Shown piece by piece: positions 8,492 to 18,060 of a stretch of DNA of 41,135 nucleotides (positions are counted from its first letter, which is position 1; every line of letters begins with the position of its first letter). The stretch comes from an uncultured Sphingomonadaceae bacterium (GTDB taxonomy: Bacteria > Pseudomonadota > Alphaproteobacteria > Sphingomonadales > Sphingomonadaceae), in contig CAMYJW010000023.1 in NCBI GenBank assembly GCA_947258815.1, forward strand, positions 1 to 41,135, written 5' to 3'. The notes under the pieces were generated by a model. The model was not told the DNA's origin. It was given only the letters and a program-made list of their open reading frames with translations, and did no database searches. The translations under genes were made by a program, and so were the position numbers.

Positions 8492-8953
8492 ATGACTGTT
8501 CGAAAGCAGATTATCGGATGGAAAGAAGTTGTTAATTTGCCAGATCTTGGCATCTCCGGGCTTGTCGCCAAGATCGATACAGGAGCGAGAACATCGGCGC
8601 TGCATGTTGACGCGCTGGAGCGTTTTGCGGAAAGCGATGGCACTTCCTGGGTGCGATTTCAGATTGGTCGGCCAAAAGTAAACAACGGCATAGTCCGCAC
8701 CTTCACTGCTCCGCTTTTCGACTCGCGCGCTGTCAAAAGCTCAAACGGTGTTTCAGAGCGGCGCCATGTGATCCACACGACGTTGGTCCTTGGCCAACGG
8801 TCAGGGGTGATAGAAATCACTCTGACCAGCCGAGAAGCCATGCGCTACCCAATGCTGGTTTCGCGAACCGCGCTTCGGAGAGGGTTTCTCGTTGATCCTG
8901 CCCGATCTTTTTTGCTTGGCAAGCAAGACAATTCGGCAGCCAGGTCTCGATAA
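8492..8953 (+). CDS. retropepsin-like ATP-dependent zinc protease family protein (RimB-like)
   Basis: A 153-residue protein of the PF05618 family. The signature [20 protein letters not shown] followed by [11 protein letters not shown] contains the retropepsin-like DTGA active-site motif (about residues 28-36). Family knowledge: RimB, a member of this family in Pseudomonas, works with RimK in processing glutamate tails of ribosomal protein S6. The gene precedes the RimK-type ligase by 13 bp, the arrangement expected if both act on the same substrate. A strong RBS is not evident. The role as RimB is inferred from family and context. Confidence 0.85.
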   Translation: MTVRKQIIGWKEVVNLPDLGISGLVAKIDTGARTSALHVDALERFAESDGTSWVRFQIGRPKVNNGIVRTFTAPLFDSRAVKSSNGVSERRHVIHTTLVLGQRSGVIEITLTSREAMRYPMLVSRTALRRGFLVDPARSFLLGKQDNSAARSR

Positions 8954-8966
8954 AGGAAACGGAATA

Positions 8967-9878
8967 ATGAAATTTGCGATGCTTGCACGCAATCCTGATC
9001 TGTACTCTCACAAACGCCTTGTCGAGGCTGCGGAAGCCCGCGGACACTCTATCGACATTATCAATACGCTTCGATGTTTCATGCAAATCACATCTCACCG
9101 GCCAACCGTTCACTATGACGGGCAGGTCATTGATGGTGACGAGTACGAGGCGGTGATTCCCCGTATCGGCGCATCGATAACTTTCTACGGCCTGGCTGTG
9201 CTGCGCCAGTTTGAAATGATGGGCATTTTCCCGCTTAATGAATCGGTGGGAATTGGCCGTTCTCGCGACAAGCTGCGGTCAATGCAATTGCTGGCGCGCG
9301 ACGGGATTGGCCTGCCCGTGACCACATTTGCGCATGACCCCAAACAGACCGAGCAAGTTCTGGAAATTGCAGGCGGCGCGCCTGTGGTGATCAAGCTGCT
9401 GGAAGGGACGCAAGGCATTGGCGTGGTGCTTGCGGACACGACCCGCTCTGCCAAATCGGTGGTCGAAGCATTCCGCGGCGCAAATGTGAATATTCTGGTC
9501 CAGGAATTCATCAAGGAGGCAGGCGGGACAGATATTCGCGCCTTGGTTATCGATGGCAAGGTAATCGCCGCAATGAAGCGGACCGGCGGCGAGGGTGAGT
9601 TTCGCTCGAACATTCATCGCGGGGGCTCTGCCAGCACAATCAAGATCACCGCCGAAGAGCGATCCACAGCAGTTCGGGCGGCAAAAGCCATGGGGCTGAA
9701 CGTTTGCGGTGTTGACATGTTGCGCGCCAACCACGGGCCCGTCGTGATGGAAGTAAACTCCTCGCCCGGCCTTGAAGGCATTGAAACCGCGACGGGGATC
9801 GATGTCGCTGGAAAGATCATCGATTTTCTTGTGAAAAATGCGAAACCCGGAAAGACCAAAACTCGTGGTAAAGGCTGA
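8967..9878 (+). CDS. rimK: RimK-type ATP-grasp glutamate ligase
   Basis: A 303-residue protein, matching the length of E. coli RimK. It has the N-terminal preATP domain ([20 protein letters not shown]), the ATP-grasp loop [13 protein letters not shown] (about 148-160), the [14 protein letters not shown] substrate/ATP segment and the metal-binding [11 protein letters not shown] near residue 265. RimK enzymes ligate glutamate to the C-terminus of protein S6 or make related poly-amino-acid tails. The ATG at 8967 follows AAGGAAACGG and aligns with the family start; an upstream in-frame start would overlap the protease gene. The 3' end overlaps the next gene by 41 bp. Confidence 0.92.
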   Translation: MKFAMLARNPDLYSHKRLVEAAEARGHSIDIINTLRCFMQITSHRPTVHYDGQVIDGDEYEAVIPRIGASITFYGLAVLRQFEMMGIFPLNESVGIGRSRDKLRSMQLLARDGIGLPVTTFAHDPKQTEQVLEIAGGAPVVIKLLEGTQGIGVVLADTTRSAKSVVEAFRGANVNILVQEFIKEAGGTDIRALVIDGKVIAAMKRTGGEGEFRSNIHRGGSASTIKITAEERSTAVRAAKAMGLNVCGVDMLRANHGPVVMEVNSSPGLEGIETATGIDVAGKIIDFLVKNAKPGKTKTRGKG

Positions 9879-10944
9879 CGGCAATCAGGCTGCACCTCGG
9901 ACTAAACACGTCGAAGATTTCGTTCTTGGAGGAACTGTAGTCCCGGCTGGAAGCGCTGCTTCCATCGAATTGCCGATCAGCAGGCTGTCGACACATACCG
10001 AAATGAATCTGCCGGTTCGGGTTCTCCACGGCGCGAAACCCGGCCCGGTCCTGTTCGTCAGCGCGGCCATTCATGGCGATGAAATCATCGGTGTCGAAAT
10101 CATTCGTCGCCTCCTGGGAAAAGTCCACGCCAGATCGTTGGCTGGAACCTTGATTTGCGTTCCGGTGGTCAACGTGTTCGGCTTTATTCAACACCATCGG
10201 TATTTGCCTGACAGGCGCGATCTCAATCGGTGTTTTCCGGGTAATTCGTCCGGGTCGCTGGCGGCCCAGCTTGCGAACGTTTTCACAACAGAGATAATCA
10301 AACGCAGTGACTTTGGAATTGATCTGCATTCTGCTGCACTGCATCGCACGAACCTTCCGCAGATCCGCATCAGCGATGAAAGTGAGAAGGCTCGCGAACT
10401 TGCTGCCGCCTTTGGCGCTCCGGCTATCATTACCGCTCCGCTTCGTCCCAATTCGCTTAGGGAAACCGCGCTGGCGTCAAATGTCGATGTCCTGCTTTAC
10501 GAGGCTGGCGAAGCCCTGCGTTTCGATGAACTGGCGATCCGTATCGGCGTCAAGGGTGTTATGCGCGTCATGGCACATTTGGGCATGGGCGTTTCCCGCA
10601 AGGGGCTTTCGATCGGTGCGGAGCCTCTGCAGGCTCGTCGAAGCAGTTGGATCCGGGCACCCGAAGGCGGAATATTTCGAGCCCAGAAAGGATCAGGTGA
10701 CCGGGTGCAACAAGATGATGTTCTGGGTGTTGTGTCGGATCCATTCGGCGACAAGGATTTTCCGGTCAGATCCCATATCGACGGCGTCATCATCGGCCAG
10801 GCCAATCTGCCGATCGTAAACCAGGGTGATGCGCTTATGCATGTCGCCGAAGTCCGCACGTTTGATACTGCCGCTGAGCGTCTGAGCCAGATTTCCGACG
10901 CGGCATATTCAGACCCGTTATTCGATGAAGATGAGGTGATTTGA
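9838..10944 (+). CDS. M14-type succinylglutamate desuccinylase/aspartoacylase family protein
   Basis: A 368-residue zinc-dependent hydrolase. The Zn ligands are seen in [12 protein letters not shown] (about residues 77-88) and in [13 protein letters not shown] (about 161-173), and the substrate-binding NRCFPG follows DRRDL. The C-terminal third is the beta-rich domain typical of AspA/AstE-like proteins. The family removes acyl or amino-acid groups from N-acyl amino acids or peptides. Overlap with rimK implies coupled translation, so it may trim or recycle the product of the RimK ligase (inference). The ATG at 9838 has no clear RBS; a later start is possible. Confidence 0.87.
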   Translation: MRNPERPKLVVKADGNQAAPRTKHVEDFVLGGTVVPAGSAASIELPISRLSTHTEMNLPVRVLHGAKPGPVLFVSAAIHGDEIIGVEIIRRLLGKVHARSLAGTLICVPVVNVFGFIQHHRYLPDRRDLNRCFPGNSSGSLAAQLANVFTTEIIKRSDFGIDLHSAALHRTNLPQIRISDESEKARELAAAFGAPAIITAPLRPNSLRETALASNVDVLLYEAGEALRFDELAIRIGVKGVMRVMAHLGMGVSRKGLSIGAEPLQARRSSWIRAPEGGIFRAQKGSGDRVQQDDVLGVVSDPFGDKDFPVRSHIDGVIIGQANLPIVNQGDALMHVAEVRTFDTAAERLSQISDAAYSDPLFDEDEVI

Positions 10945-11023
10945 CCGAATGCCAGAGTTTCATGCCGCTAGCCTGACTTTTGTCCGTTCGTTCGGTTTCC
11001 TTTCAGGCGGGGGCAGCTGACAC

Positions 11024-11980
11024 ATGGCATCTGGAGACAAGAAAGTCGTCTATGCCGCGCTACTGGGCAACAGCCTGATCGCCGTTTCAAAATTCGTCGT
11101 CGCTTCGATAACCGGCAGCTCGGTGATGTTCAGCGAAGGCATTCACTCGTTGGTGGATAGCGGCAATCAGTGCCTTATCCTGTTCGGAATGAAACGCGCA
11201 CGCAAGCCGGCGGATGAGAAACATCCCTTCGGCTATGGCATGGAGCTCTATTTCTGGACATTCGTAGTCGCGATCATGATCTTCGGAATCGGAGCAGGCA
11301 TCTCGGTATACGAGGGCGTGCACAGTATCCGGCATCCTGAACCCGTGGAAGCCCCCATCTGGAACTACGCGGTGATCACTCTGGCATTGGTTTTCGAAGG
11401 CGCGGCCTGGTGGGTCGCGTTTCGCGAGTTTCAGCGCACACGCGGCAAGCAGTCACTTTTCGGTGCGGTAAAAAACTCCAAGGACCCAACTGTTTTTACG
11501 ATATTGTTTGAGGACTCCGCAGCCATGTTGGGCCTGCTAATTGCGTTCATCGGGATATTTTGTGCACAGTATTTCAATATGCCGGTGCTGGACGGCGTTG
11601 CGTCCGTCGGCGTTGGTCTGGTGCTGGCACTGGTCGCAATCCTGCTTGCGATTGAAAGCAAGGGCCTGCTGATCGGCGAAGGTGCCACGCCGCAGCTTGT
11701 GGCATCGGTTCGCGAAATGGTGTCCGATGATAATCGGATCACCGGACTCAACGAAATACTGACAATGCATATGGGGCCGCGCGATATCTTGCTGGCCGCA
11801 AGTGTCGATTTTGACGATCGCCTCACCGCCGACCTTGTCGAAGACGCGATTACCGATTTTGAAATGGCGATCAAAGCCCGTTTTCCCGAAATCAAACGAA
11901 TTTTCATTGAGGCGCAGAGCTGGCGCCAGCATCAATCGGATGCGGTCCGAACAACCTCCCTACAAGCAGGGGAAGCCTGA
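11024..11980 (+). CDS. cation diffusion facilitator, ZnT9-like subgroup
   Basis: A 318-residue CDF transporter with six predicted helices and a cytoplasmic C-terminal domain. The helix-2 site is FSEGIHSLVDSGNQ (His41, Asp45), followed by KHPFGYGMELYFW, and the helix-5 site is LFEDSAAMLG (Glu163, Asp164). This replaces the canonical HxxxD/DxxxD pairs and resembles the SLC30A9/ZnT9-like branch. Substrate could be zinc, manganese or another divalent ion. It begins 79 bp after the M14 gene in the same direction and is followed by zntB, suggesting a metal-homeostasis role. Confidence 0.88.
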   Translation: MASGDKKVVYAALLGNSLIAVSKFVVASITGSSVMFSEGIHSLVDSGNQCLILFGMKRARKPADEKHPFGYGMELYFWTFVVAIMIFGIGAGISVYEGVHSIRHPEPVEAPIWNYAVITLALVFEGAAWWVAFREFQRTRGKQSLFGAVKNSKDPTVFTILFEDSAAMLGLLIAFIGIFCAQYFNMPVLDGVASVGVGLVLALVAILLAIESKGLLIGEGATPQLVASVREMVSDDNRITGLNEILTMHMGPRDILLAASVDFDDRLTADLVEDAITDFEMAIKARFPEIKRIFIEAQSWRQHQSDAVRTTSLQAGEA

Positions 11981-12035
11981 GCGTTGACGATATCGGCAAG
12001 AATGAGCGGCAGAATTTGACAGGAAATACAAGGCA

Positions 12036-13061
12036 GTGGGGCTGACCATGGTAATGACTGACAGCAATAGTGCCGCTCATGCAATTGAGCCGGAAGATGG
12101 CCTGCTGTTCGGGTGCAGGCTGGATGGCAAGGGCGGCGCGCAATTATATAATTGGGCAGAGGTTGAGGCTGCGCCTGCCGAAGGTTCAAACATATGGGTT
12201 CATCTCGATAACAGTTCTGACAGGGCGCAGAAGTGGCTGCGCGAACAAGCGGGTGTTCCAGAGTCCGTTATATCCGCCTTGCTCGCAAGAGAATCCCGAC
12301 CGCGCAGCTTGCGTGTTGATGGAGGGTTGCTGACAATCATGCGCGGGGTCAACCTCAACCCCGGAGCAGAGCCTGAAGACATGGTTGCGATCCGAATGTG
12401 GGCCACCCAGAACCGGCTTATCACAGTGCGCCACGAGCGCTTGATAACGCCACGCGACGTGCTTGCCGACCTTATCTCTGAAGGCACTGGCCCTGAGACC
12501 ATTCCAGCAGTTTTTGTCGCGCTGACCGAGCGTCTCTCACTTCGCATGAACGATGTGATCATCAAGCTGGAGGATGAACTGAGCGGGCTTGAAGAGCAGA
12601 TTGAACTAAGCCAGCCAAGCGCTCTGCGCTCAAAACTTGCGGAACTCAGGCAAGACTGCGTTGCCCTGCGTCGCTATCTTTCGCCGCAACGTGAAGCTTT
12701 GGCCAACCTCCAATATGATGCGCCGGACTGGCTGGGCGACAAAGAACGCATGGGCCTGCGCGAAACCACTGACAGAACGATGCGGTACCTCGAAGATCTC
12801 GATGCTGCTCGGGACCGGACAATTGTTGTACTGGACGAACTGGCGAACAAGATGGCCGAGCGCATGAACCAGACGATGTATGTCTTGTCGATCGTTTCGG
12901 CCATTTTCCTGCCGCTCAGTTTTCTTACCGGCTTATTGGGGATCAATGTCGGAGGAATGCCCGGCGTAGACAGCAGCGCGGCTTTCTGGATCGCCAGCGG
13001 TTTGATGGCCGTTCTGCTTGTCGGCGAAGTGCTCATCCTGAAGCGCTTGAAATGGATATAG
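12036..13061 (+). CDS. zntB: CorA-family zinc transporter ZntB
   Basis: A protein of up to 341 residues with the ZntB layout: a large soluble N-terminal funnel domain, a long helix (about 170-285) and two C-terminal transmembrane helices. The pore loop reads TGLLGINVGGMPG, the GxN motif in the ZntB form rather than the GMN of CorA. It imports zinc, probably coupled to protons. The listed start is a GTG; ATG at 12048 or 12054 is equally likely and gives four or six residues less. The end overlaps the next gene by about 10 bp. Confidence 0.9.
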   Translation: MGLTMVMTDSNSAAHAIEPEDGLLFGCRLDGKGGAQLYNWAEVEAAPAEGSNIWVHLDNSSDRAQKWLREQAGVPESVISALLARESRPRSLRVDGGLLTIMRGVNLNPGAEPEDMVAIRMWATQNRLITVRHERLITPRDVLADLISEGTGPETIPAVFVALTERLSLRMNDVIIKLEDELSGLEEQIELSQPSALRSKLAELRQDCVALRRYLSPQREALANLQYDAPDWLGDKERMGLRETTDRTMRYLEDLDAARDRTIVVLDELANKMAERMNQTMYVLSIVSAIFLPLSFLTGLLGINVGGMPGVDSSAAFWIASGLMAVLLVGEVLILKRLKWI

Positions 13062-14437
13062 CGATCATGCGTCCCGTGTTGACAAGAGCTTCCATTGAAA
13101 CGGATGGACTTGGACACTCGCTTAGGATTCCCGACATGCAGTCAATGTCCAGAACTGCGGGCGGCTATCTGGCTGATTTTGTTGAACGGCTCGGCCTCCA
13201 ACTTACCTCCGATACAATCTGGCTACAGGTTGCCGCTGTTGCTGTGTCCGTTCTGCTTGGTTTCCTGACAGCGCGTCTGCTAAAAGCCGCGGCAGGTTCC
13301 TACTTTGGTGACATCGCAGATGGCTTCAGGGGCGGAAAATATGACGATGCCCTGCGCAGCATCGTCGTTCCGGCACTTATCTCCACGTTTCTGTGGACAT
13401 TCACGGCCGGCCTCGCAAATGGCGGGGCACCTGTTGATTACATGCGCATCGTCGGTGCTATCCTTGTCGCTATTGTCCTGGCCCGATTTTTTGCACTTCC
13501 GCGCAGCGACCCGTTCGTAAGATATGGTTTATTAAGCCTGATCTGGTTTTCTACGAGTCTGGTAATTCTAAGGCTGTTCGCAAAACTCATTGGCTTTATC
13601 GACTCGATTATCCTGCCGTTTGGCGAGAGTCTGTCGATTCTCGACATTATCAAAGCGCTTGCGATAGCGATCGCACTTGTCTGGACGGCCGCATTCGTAT
13701 CGCGGCTGGTGGAAGTCCGGTTACGAAGTACGGTCCATCTCGCTTCGTCGGTCCGCGGGTTGCTCAGTCAGCTTGTCCGTATCGTAATGATCGGCGCGGC
13801 AATCGTGCTTGCACTCAATACGATTGGAATTGATCTCACGGCGCTTGCCGTTTTTACAGGTGCGCTTGGTGTGGGCATTGGTTTCGGGTTGCAGTCGATA
13901 TTTTCAAATTTCGTCGCTGGGATCATCATAATTCTGGAAAAAACCCTTAAAGTTGGCGATTTTATCGATCTGGAAGGCGGTATTACGGGTGAAGTGCAGG
14001 ATATAAATGTCCGCAGCACGCTGATCCGAACAAACGACAATATTGATATGCTGATCCCGAACTCAGAGTTTATCAGCAAACGAGTCATTAATTGGACACT
14101 GGACGATGCCAAACGGCGAATTCATGTCCCGGTAGGTGTCGCATATGGCAGTGACAAGGCGCTTGTAAAAACGGCCTTGCTAGAAGCAGCGGACAATGTG
14201 GAGTTCACGCTGAAAGGATCTGCCGCGCGCAGTCCAGACGTCTGGCTGGTGAATTTTGGCGACAGCAGTTTGGATTTTGAACTTGTCGTTTGGTTGACGG
14301 ACGGTGCCACAAAACGACCCGGCAGGGTTCATGCTGCGTACTGTTGGGAAATCGAAACGCAGCTCGCAAAACATGGCATTACCATTCCGTTCCCGCAACG
14401 AGATCTGCATTTCATAAAGTCTGAAAATCAATCATGA
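13052..14437 (+). CDS. MscS-family mechanosensitive channel
   Basis: A 461-residue protein with about five N-terminal hydrophobic segments and the conserved MscS pore helix and beta domain: GALGVGIGFGLQSIFSNFVA (about 270-290), then EKTLKVGDFIDLEG and MLIPNSEFISKRVINW. It opens under membrane tension to release solutes. The upstream start overlaps zntB; ATG at 13067, or ATG at 13136 with a better AGGA spacing, would remove 5 or 28 residues that look non-conserved. It sits between a zinc transporter and two DUF389 proteins. Confidence 0.9.
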   Translation: MDIAIMRPVLTRASIETDGLGHSLRIPDMQSMSRTAGGYLADFVERLGLQLTSDTIWLQVAAVAVSVLLGFLTARLLKAAAGSYFGDIADGFRGGKYDDALRSIVVPALISTFLWTFTAGLANGGAPVDYMRIVGAILVAIVLARFFALPRSDPFVRYGLLSLIWFSTSLVILRLFAKLIGFIDSIILPFGESLSILDIIKALAIAIALVWTAAFVSRLVEVRLRSTVHLASSVRGLLSQLVRIVMIGAAIVLALNTIGIDLTALAVFTGALGVGIGFGLQSIFSNFVAGIIIILEKTLKVGDFIDLEGGITGEVQDINVRSTLIRTNDNIDMLIPNSEFISKRVINWTLDDAKRRIHVPVGVAYGSDKALVKTALLEAADNVEFTLKGSAARSPDVWLVNFGDSSLDFELVVWLTDGATKRPGRVHAAYCWEIETQLAKHGITIPFPQRDLHFIKSENQS

Positions 14438-14495
14438 TCTGCACAGCTCCGTTCTTATTGCAATTAATAGTGTCTGGTCGGCTAAAGGTGTTTGA

Positions 14496-16073
14496 ATGAT
14501 CGACGAACCAGTCCGTCGCGCAGACGCGCCTGGCAGTCAGAATCTTGCTTTGCGAGTTCAGCCAATTCGTGAAAGTCTTTCTGCACTTTTGCGATGGCGC
14601 GAGCAGATTATTGACGAGATTGATCAGTCAGCCGTTGTTGAGAAAGTGCGCAGCGAATCTGGATGGTCAGCGCGTTATGCGTTCATGATTGCAATGTCAG
14701 CTGGCATTGCGATACTGGGGCTATTGCTATCGTCGCCAGCGGTGGTCATTGGTGCGATGCTGCTCTCTCCGCTAATGGGGCCAATCATTGGCGCGGGTTT
14801 TGCATTGGCAATCGGAGACATCGGCTGGCTCAAATATTCAGCGAAAGCCCTGCTCTCCGGAACGTTGGTTGCGAGCGCCTTCTGCGCCTTTATCGTGGTG
14901 TTGTCTCCGCTTCAAACCGTTACCGAAGAAATCGCAGCGCGTACCCGTCCCAATCTGTTCGATCTGGTTGTTGCGCTGTTTTCAGCGCTTGCCGGGGCTT
15001 ATTCTATGATCCGCGGGCGCGAAGGCACGATCGTCGGTGTTGCGATCGCAACCGCATTGATGCCGCCACTTGCTGTCGTTGGCTTTGGATTGGCCACCTG
15101 GAACTGGACTGTTTTCGGAGGAGCGCTTCTGCTCTTCTTTACCAACTTGATGACCATAGCCCTGAGTGCTGCTGTAATGGCGCGCCTATATGGCTTTCGC
15201 ACATCATTGTCGCCGAAACAGTCTATGATGCAAACCGTCGTGATCGTTTCGATCTTCGTTGGGCTCGCCATTCCCCTTGGTTTCTCGCTTCGTCAGATCG
15301 CTTGGGAGAGCAACGCCTCGCGCCAGGCGAGATCAGTTATTACCGATCAGTTCGATTCGCTCGCTCGGCTATCCGCCATCGACATTGATTTTGCGGGTGA
15401 TCCGACCAGAGTGACTGCTACCGTACTGACTCCAGAATTTGTGCCTAAAGCTCAGGCATTGGCGACGCGCATTCTCAGCCGCACGCTTGATGAACCCATC
15501 GAAGTCACAATCAACCAGTATCGCGTTGGAACTGACTCAGGCGACGCTGAGGCCGCTGAATTGGCAGCCGCCCGTCTGCGGGAACAGACACAGGCGTCAG
15601 AGCGCGCGGTTACGCGGATGGTTGACCGGGTGGCTCTAATCGCCGGTGTCGGGACAGAGAATGTCACGGTAGATCGCGATAACAAGCGAGCCATTGTAAA
15701 GGCAGAAACCTTGCCGAGCGCTGGCCTAGCTGCGTACTTCGCGTTGGAAGAACGGGTGGCAAAACTTGAGCCGGAATGGACACTCCATGTGCGCCCTCCC
15801 GCTGCTGAACTACCGGACTTGGAAATCAAGAAGGGCGAGGTAGGCGATGAAGGTGCGCGCCGCCTTGATCTCGTTGCCTGGGCAGCGAAGCGGATCGATG
15901 CCCCGATCGGAGTAGGAGGACGAGCCGCCCTGGCCGACAAGGCTGTCGCTGAGCTGAGAGCCCGTGGAGCCGTCGCCGTGCGCAAGGCCGATCAGCCCGC
16001 GCGTTGGGGCACAGTCACGTTTGAATGGTTAGCGCCGGATGAGCAGCCTGATGCCTCCGGAGCAACACAATGA
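14496..16073 (+). CDS. DUF389 (TIGR00341-like) membrane protein
   Basis: A 525-residue protein. The DUF389 core (about 55-260) has several transmembrane helices with the signature SSPAVVIGAMLLSPLMGPII and a second similar ALMPPLAVVGFGLA. It is followed by a long soluble C-terminal domain (about 265-520) with OmpA/BON-like alternating segments (for example DRVALIAGVGTENVTVDRDN). Function of the family is unknown; many members accompany stress or transport genes. It is separated by 58 bp from the MscS gene and by 12 bp from a second DUF389 gene. Confidence 0.85.
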   Translation: MIDEPVRRADAPGSQNLALRVQPIRESLSALLRWREQIIDEIDQSAVVEKVRSESGWSARYAFMIAMSAGIAILGLLLSSPAVVIGAMLLSPLMGPIIGAGFALAIGDIGWLKYSAKALLSGTLVASAFCAFIVVLSPLQTVTEEIAARTRPNLFDLVVALFSALAGAYSMIRGREGTIVGVAIATALMPPLAVVGFGLATWNWTVFGGALLLFFTNLMTIALSAAVMARLYGFRTSLSPKQSMMQTVVIVSIFVGLAIPLGFSLRQIAWESNASRQARSVITDQFDSLARLSAIDIDFAGDPTRVTATVLTPEFVPKAQALATRILSRTLDEPIEVTINQYRVGTDSGDAEAAELAAARLREQTQASERAVTRMVDRVALIAGVGTENVTVDRDNKRAIVKAETLPSAGLAAYFALEERVAKLEPEWTLHVRPPAAELPDLEIKKGEVGDEGARRLDLVAWAAKRIDAPIGVGGRAALADKAVAELRARGAVAVRKADQPARWGTVTFEWLAPDEQPDASGATQ

Positions 16074-16085
16074 AGAGGCACCGCA

Positions 16086-17138
16086 ATGTCGGCCCGGCTA
16101 ATTGAAATCTATCTGCCTGAAGCTGAAATCGGACGGCTTGAAGAACTGTTGCCTCGGCATTGTCGGCGCTTTTGGCGCGAAGCGGTGCCAGGGGATCAGG
16201 AAAAATACTCCTGCATTGTGCAGCAGCGCTACACAGAGCGTTTGCTGAACGACCTTAACGCCGCATTCGAAACTGTTCCCGCTTTTACCGCATATGTCGC
16301 AGAGCTTGAAGCGGTCTTGCCGCCAATCGAGGAGACTGTAGCGACTGAGCTGAACCATCCAGATGCCTTGCCTCCGCCAACGCGATTGGAACGCTTCTTC
16401 AGCCGCGACCGTATCAGCACGGATGAACTTTACGACGATATTGAAGAAAGCCTGCACATTCGGCCCAGTTACCTTCTGACGGTCGCCCTGTCGGCGATCA
16501 TCGCGGGACGCGGAATGAGAAGCGGTCAAACAGCAGTGGTGATTGGCGCTATGATCATTGCTCCGTTGCTTGGCCCAACAATGGGGGTTGCGCTTGCTGC
16601 TACTGTTGGAAGCGCGCGGCTCGGCTGGCAAGCGACAACAACACTTGGTGTTGGTTGCATTGTTGCTGTCCTTGCTGGCGTTGTAATCGGGGCATCCGTT
16701 GCAATTGATCCGCTTGTCCCTGAATTGCGGAATCGCACGATCGTCCATCCAGCGGATATTGCGCTGGCGTTGGCATGTGGCGCGGCAGGCGTTCTGGCAT
16801 TTAGCCGCGCATCCTCGTTAACGTTGGTTGGGGTCATGATCGCGGTAGCGCTTGTTCCGCCTTTATCTGCGGCAGGGATATATTGGGGTGCAGGCTACCC
16901 TCCAGCAAGCGCTAACGCGCTGTTCCTGTTTGCTATCAACCTCGTATGCCTGAACGTGGCGGGTATAGCGGTATTTCTTTTTCAAGGACTGCCGCCCAAG
17001 AGTTGGCGATTGACGGGCGGCATATTTGCACTGTGGGTCTTCATCCTGCTTGGACTTGCTTCGATGATGGCCGGCCGCTTCGTCTTTGGCCTCGCTTCGA
17101 TCGGGTGGATGGCACGCTATTTGGCAGACAGAATATGA
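16086..17138 (+). CDS. second DUF389 (TIGR00341) membrane protein
   Basis: A 350-residue protein with a soluble N-terminal domain (about 1-125; starts with RLIEIYLPEAEI, typical of TIGR00341) and a C-terminal DUF389 membrane core with GQTAVVIGAMIIAPLLGPTM and VGVMIAVALVPPLSAAGIYW. Compared with its upstream neighbour the soluble domain is on the opposite side of the membrane core, so the pair might form a hetero-oligomer (inference). It has a GAGGCA ribosome binding site and follows the first DUF389 gene by 12 bp. Confidence 0.85.
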   Translation: MSARLIEIYLPEAEIGRLEELLPRHCRRFWREAVPGDQEKYSCIVQQRYTERLLNDLNAAFETVPAFTAYVAELEAVLPPIEETVATELNHPDALPPPTRLERFFSRDRISTDELYDDIEESLHIRPSYLLTVALSAIIAGRGMRSGQTAVVIGAMIIAPLLGPTMGVALAATVGSARLGWQATTTLGVGCIVAVLAGVVIGASVAIDPLVPELRNRTIVHPADIALALACGAAGVLAFSRASSLTLVGVMIAVALVPPLSAAGIYWGAGYPPASANALFLFAINLVCLNVAGIAVFLFQGLPPKSWRLTGGIFALWVFILLGLASMMAGRFVFGLASIGWMARYLADRI

Positions 17139-17261
17139 TAACGAAAGATGAGCCTGCTTCTCGCTTCGAGGGCGGTTTTTCTAAAGGGAATAAGAACAAT
17201 GTCGGTCTGTGATCGGCGGACGTCATGGCAGTAGGAGAATTGTATCAATTTCTTTGACGAA

Positions 17262-18060
17262 ATGCTCGACAACGGTCAATCTGTGCGCGAGCCATACGCC
17301 GATTATGGGGCTTGGCTTGATAACGAGGACCGAGCACGAATTCGCCGAAAATCGGCCCAGGCGGAAGCGTTCTTTCGAAGGACCGGTATAACTTTCAATG
17401 TATACGGAGAGAATGAGGCTGACGAACGGCTCATTCCATTTGACGTTGTCCCGCGCATCATATCCGCACGCGAATGGCGGAAGCTCTCTCGAGGTATCGA
17501 GCAGCGCGTGCGCGCTCTAAATGCCTTTCTCTATGACATCTATCACCGGCAGGAAATTATTCGCGCGGGCAGAATCCCTGCAGAATTGATAGCTAGCAAC
17601 GAGGCATTCCTGCTGCCAATGGTCGGTGTGGACCCGCCGGGCGGGGTATACACCCACATTGTTGGCACTGATATCGTGCGCACCGGGCCGGATGAATTCT
17701 ATGTGCTGGAGGACAACGCCCGGACACCGTCGGGCGTTTCTTACATGCTGGAAAATCGAGAAACGATGCTGCAAATGTTTCCCGAGCTGTTTTCGCGCAT
17801 CGCGGTTCAGAAAGTCAGTAACTATCCTGCTAATCTGCGCCGCTCGCTTGCAGCATGCGCGCCTGCGCAGTGCACGGGTAAGCCTGTTGTCGCGGTGTTG
17901 ACTCCCGGCATTCACAATTCAGCGTATTTCGAACACAGCTTCCTTGCGGATCAAATGGGCGCTGAACTCGTTGAGGGCCATGACTTGCGGGTAGTGGGCG
18001 GCAGGGTCGCAATGCGCACGACTGAAGGCGATGTTCCGATCGATGTGCTTTACCGGCGTG
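17262..18060 (+). pseudogene. circularly permuted ATP-grasp type 2 protein, 3' half lost
   Basis: About 265 residues match the N-terminal half of CP_ATPgrasp family proteins (about 470-480 residues): ITFNVYGENEADERLIPFDV, the VLEDNARTPSGVSYMLENR block and VLTPGIHNSAYFEHSFLADQ are all well preserved. After DVLYRR (about 18055) the expected VDDD..LDP sequence stops and the frame runs 480 bp into antisense terminase sequence. The catalytic second half is absent from the window. The 5' end is also odd: family-like residues NFFDEM precede the first ATG, and GGAG at 17234 points to an ATC codon at 17244, so the start codon may be mutated. Intact members are usually followed by alpha-E and transglutaminase genes, which are missing here. 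Confidence 0.85.
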
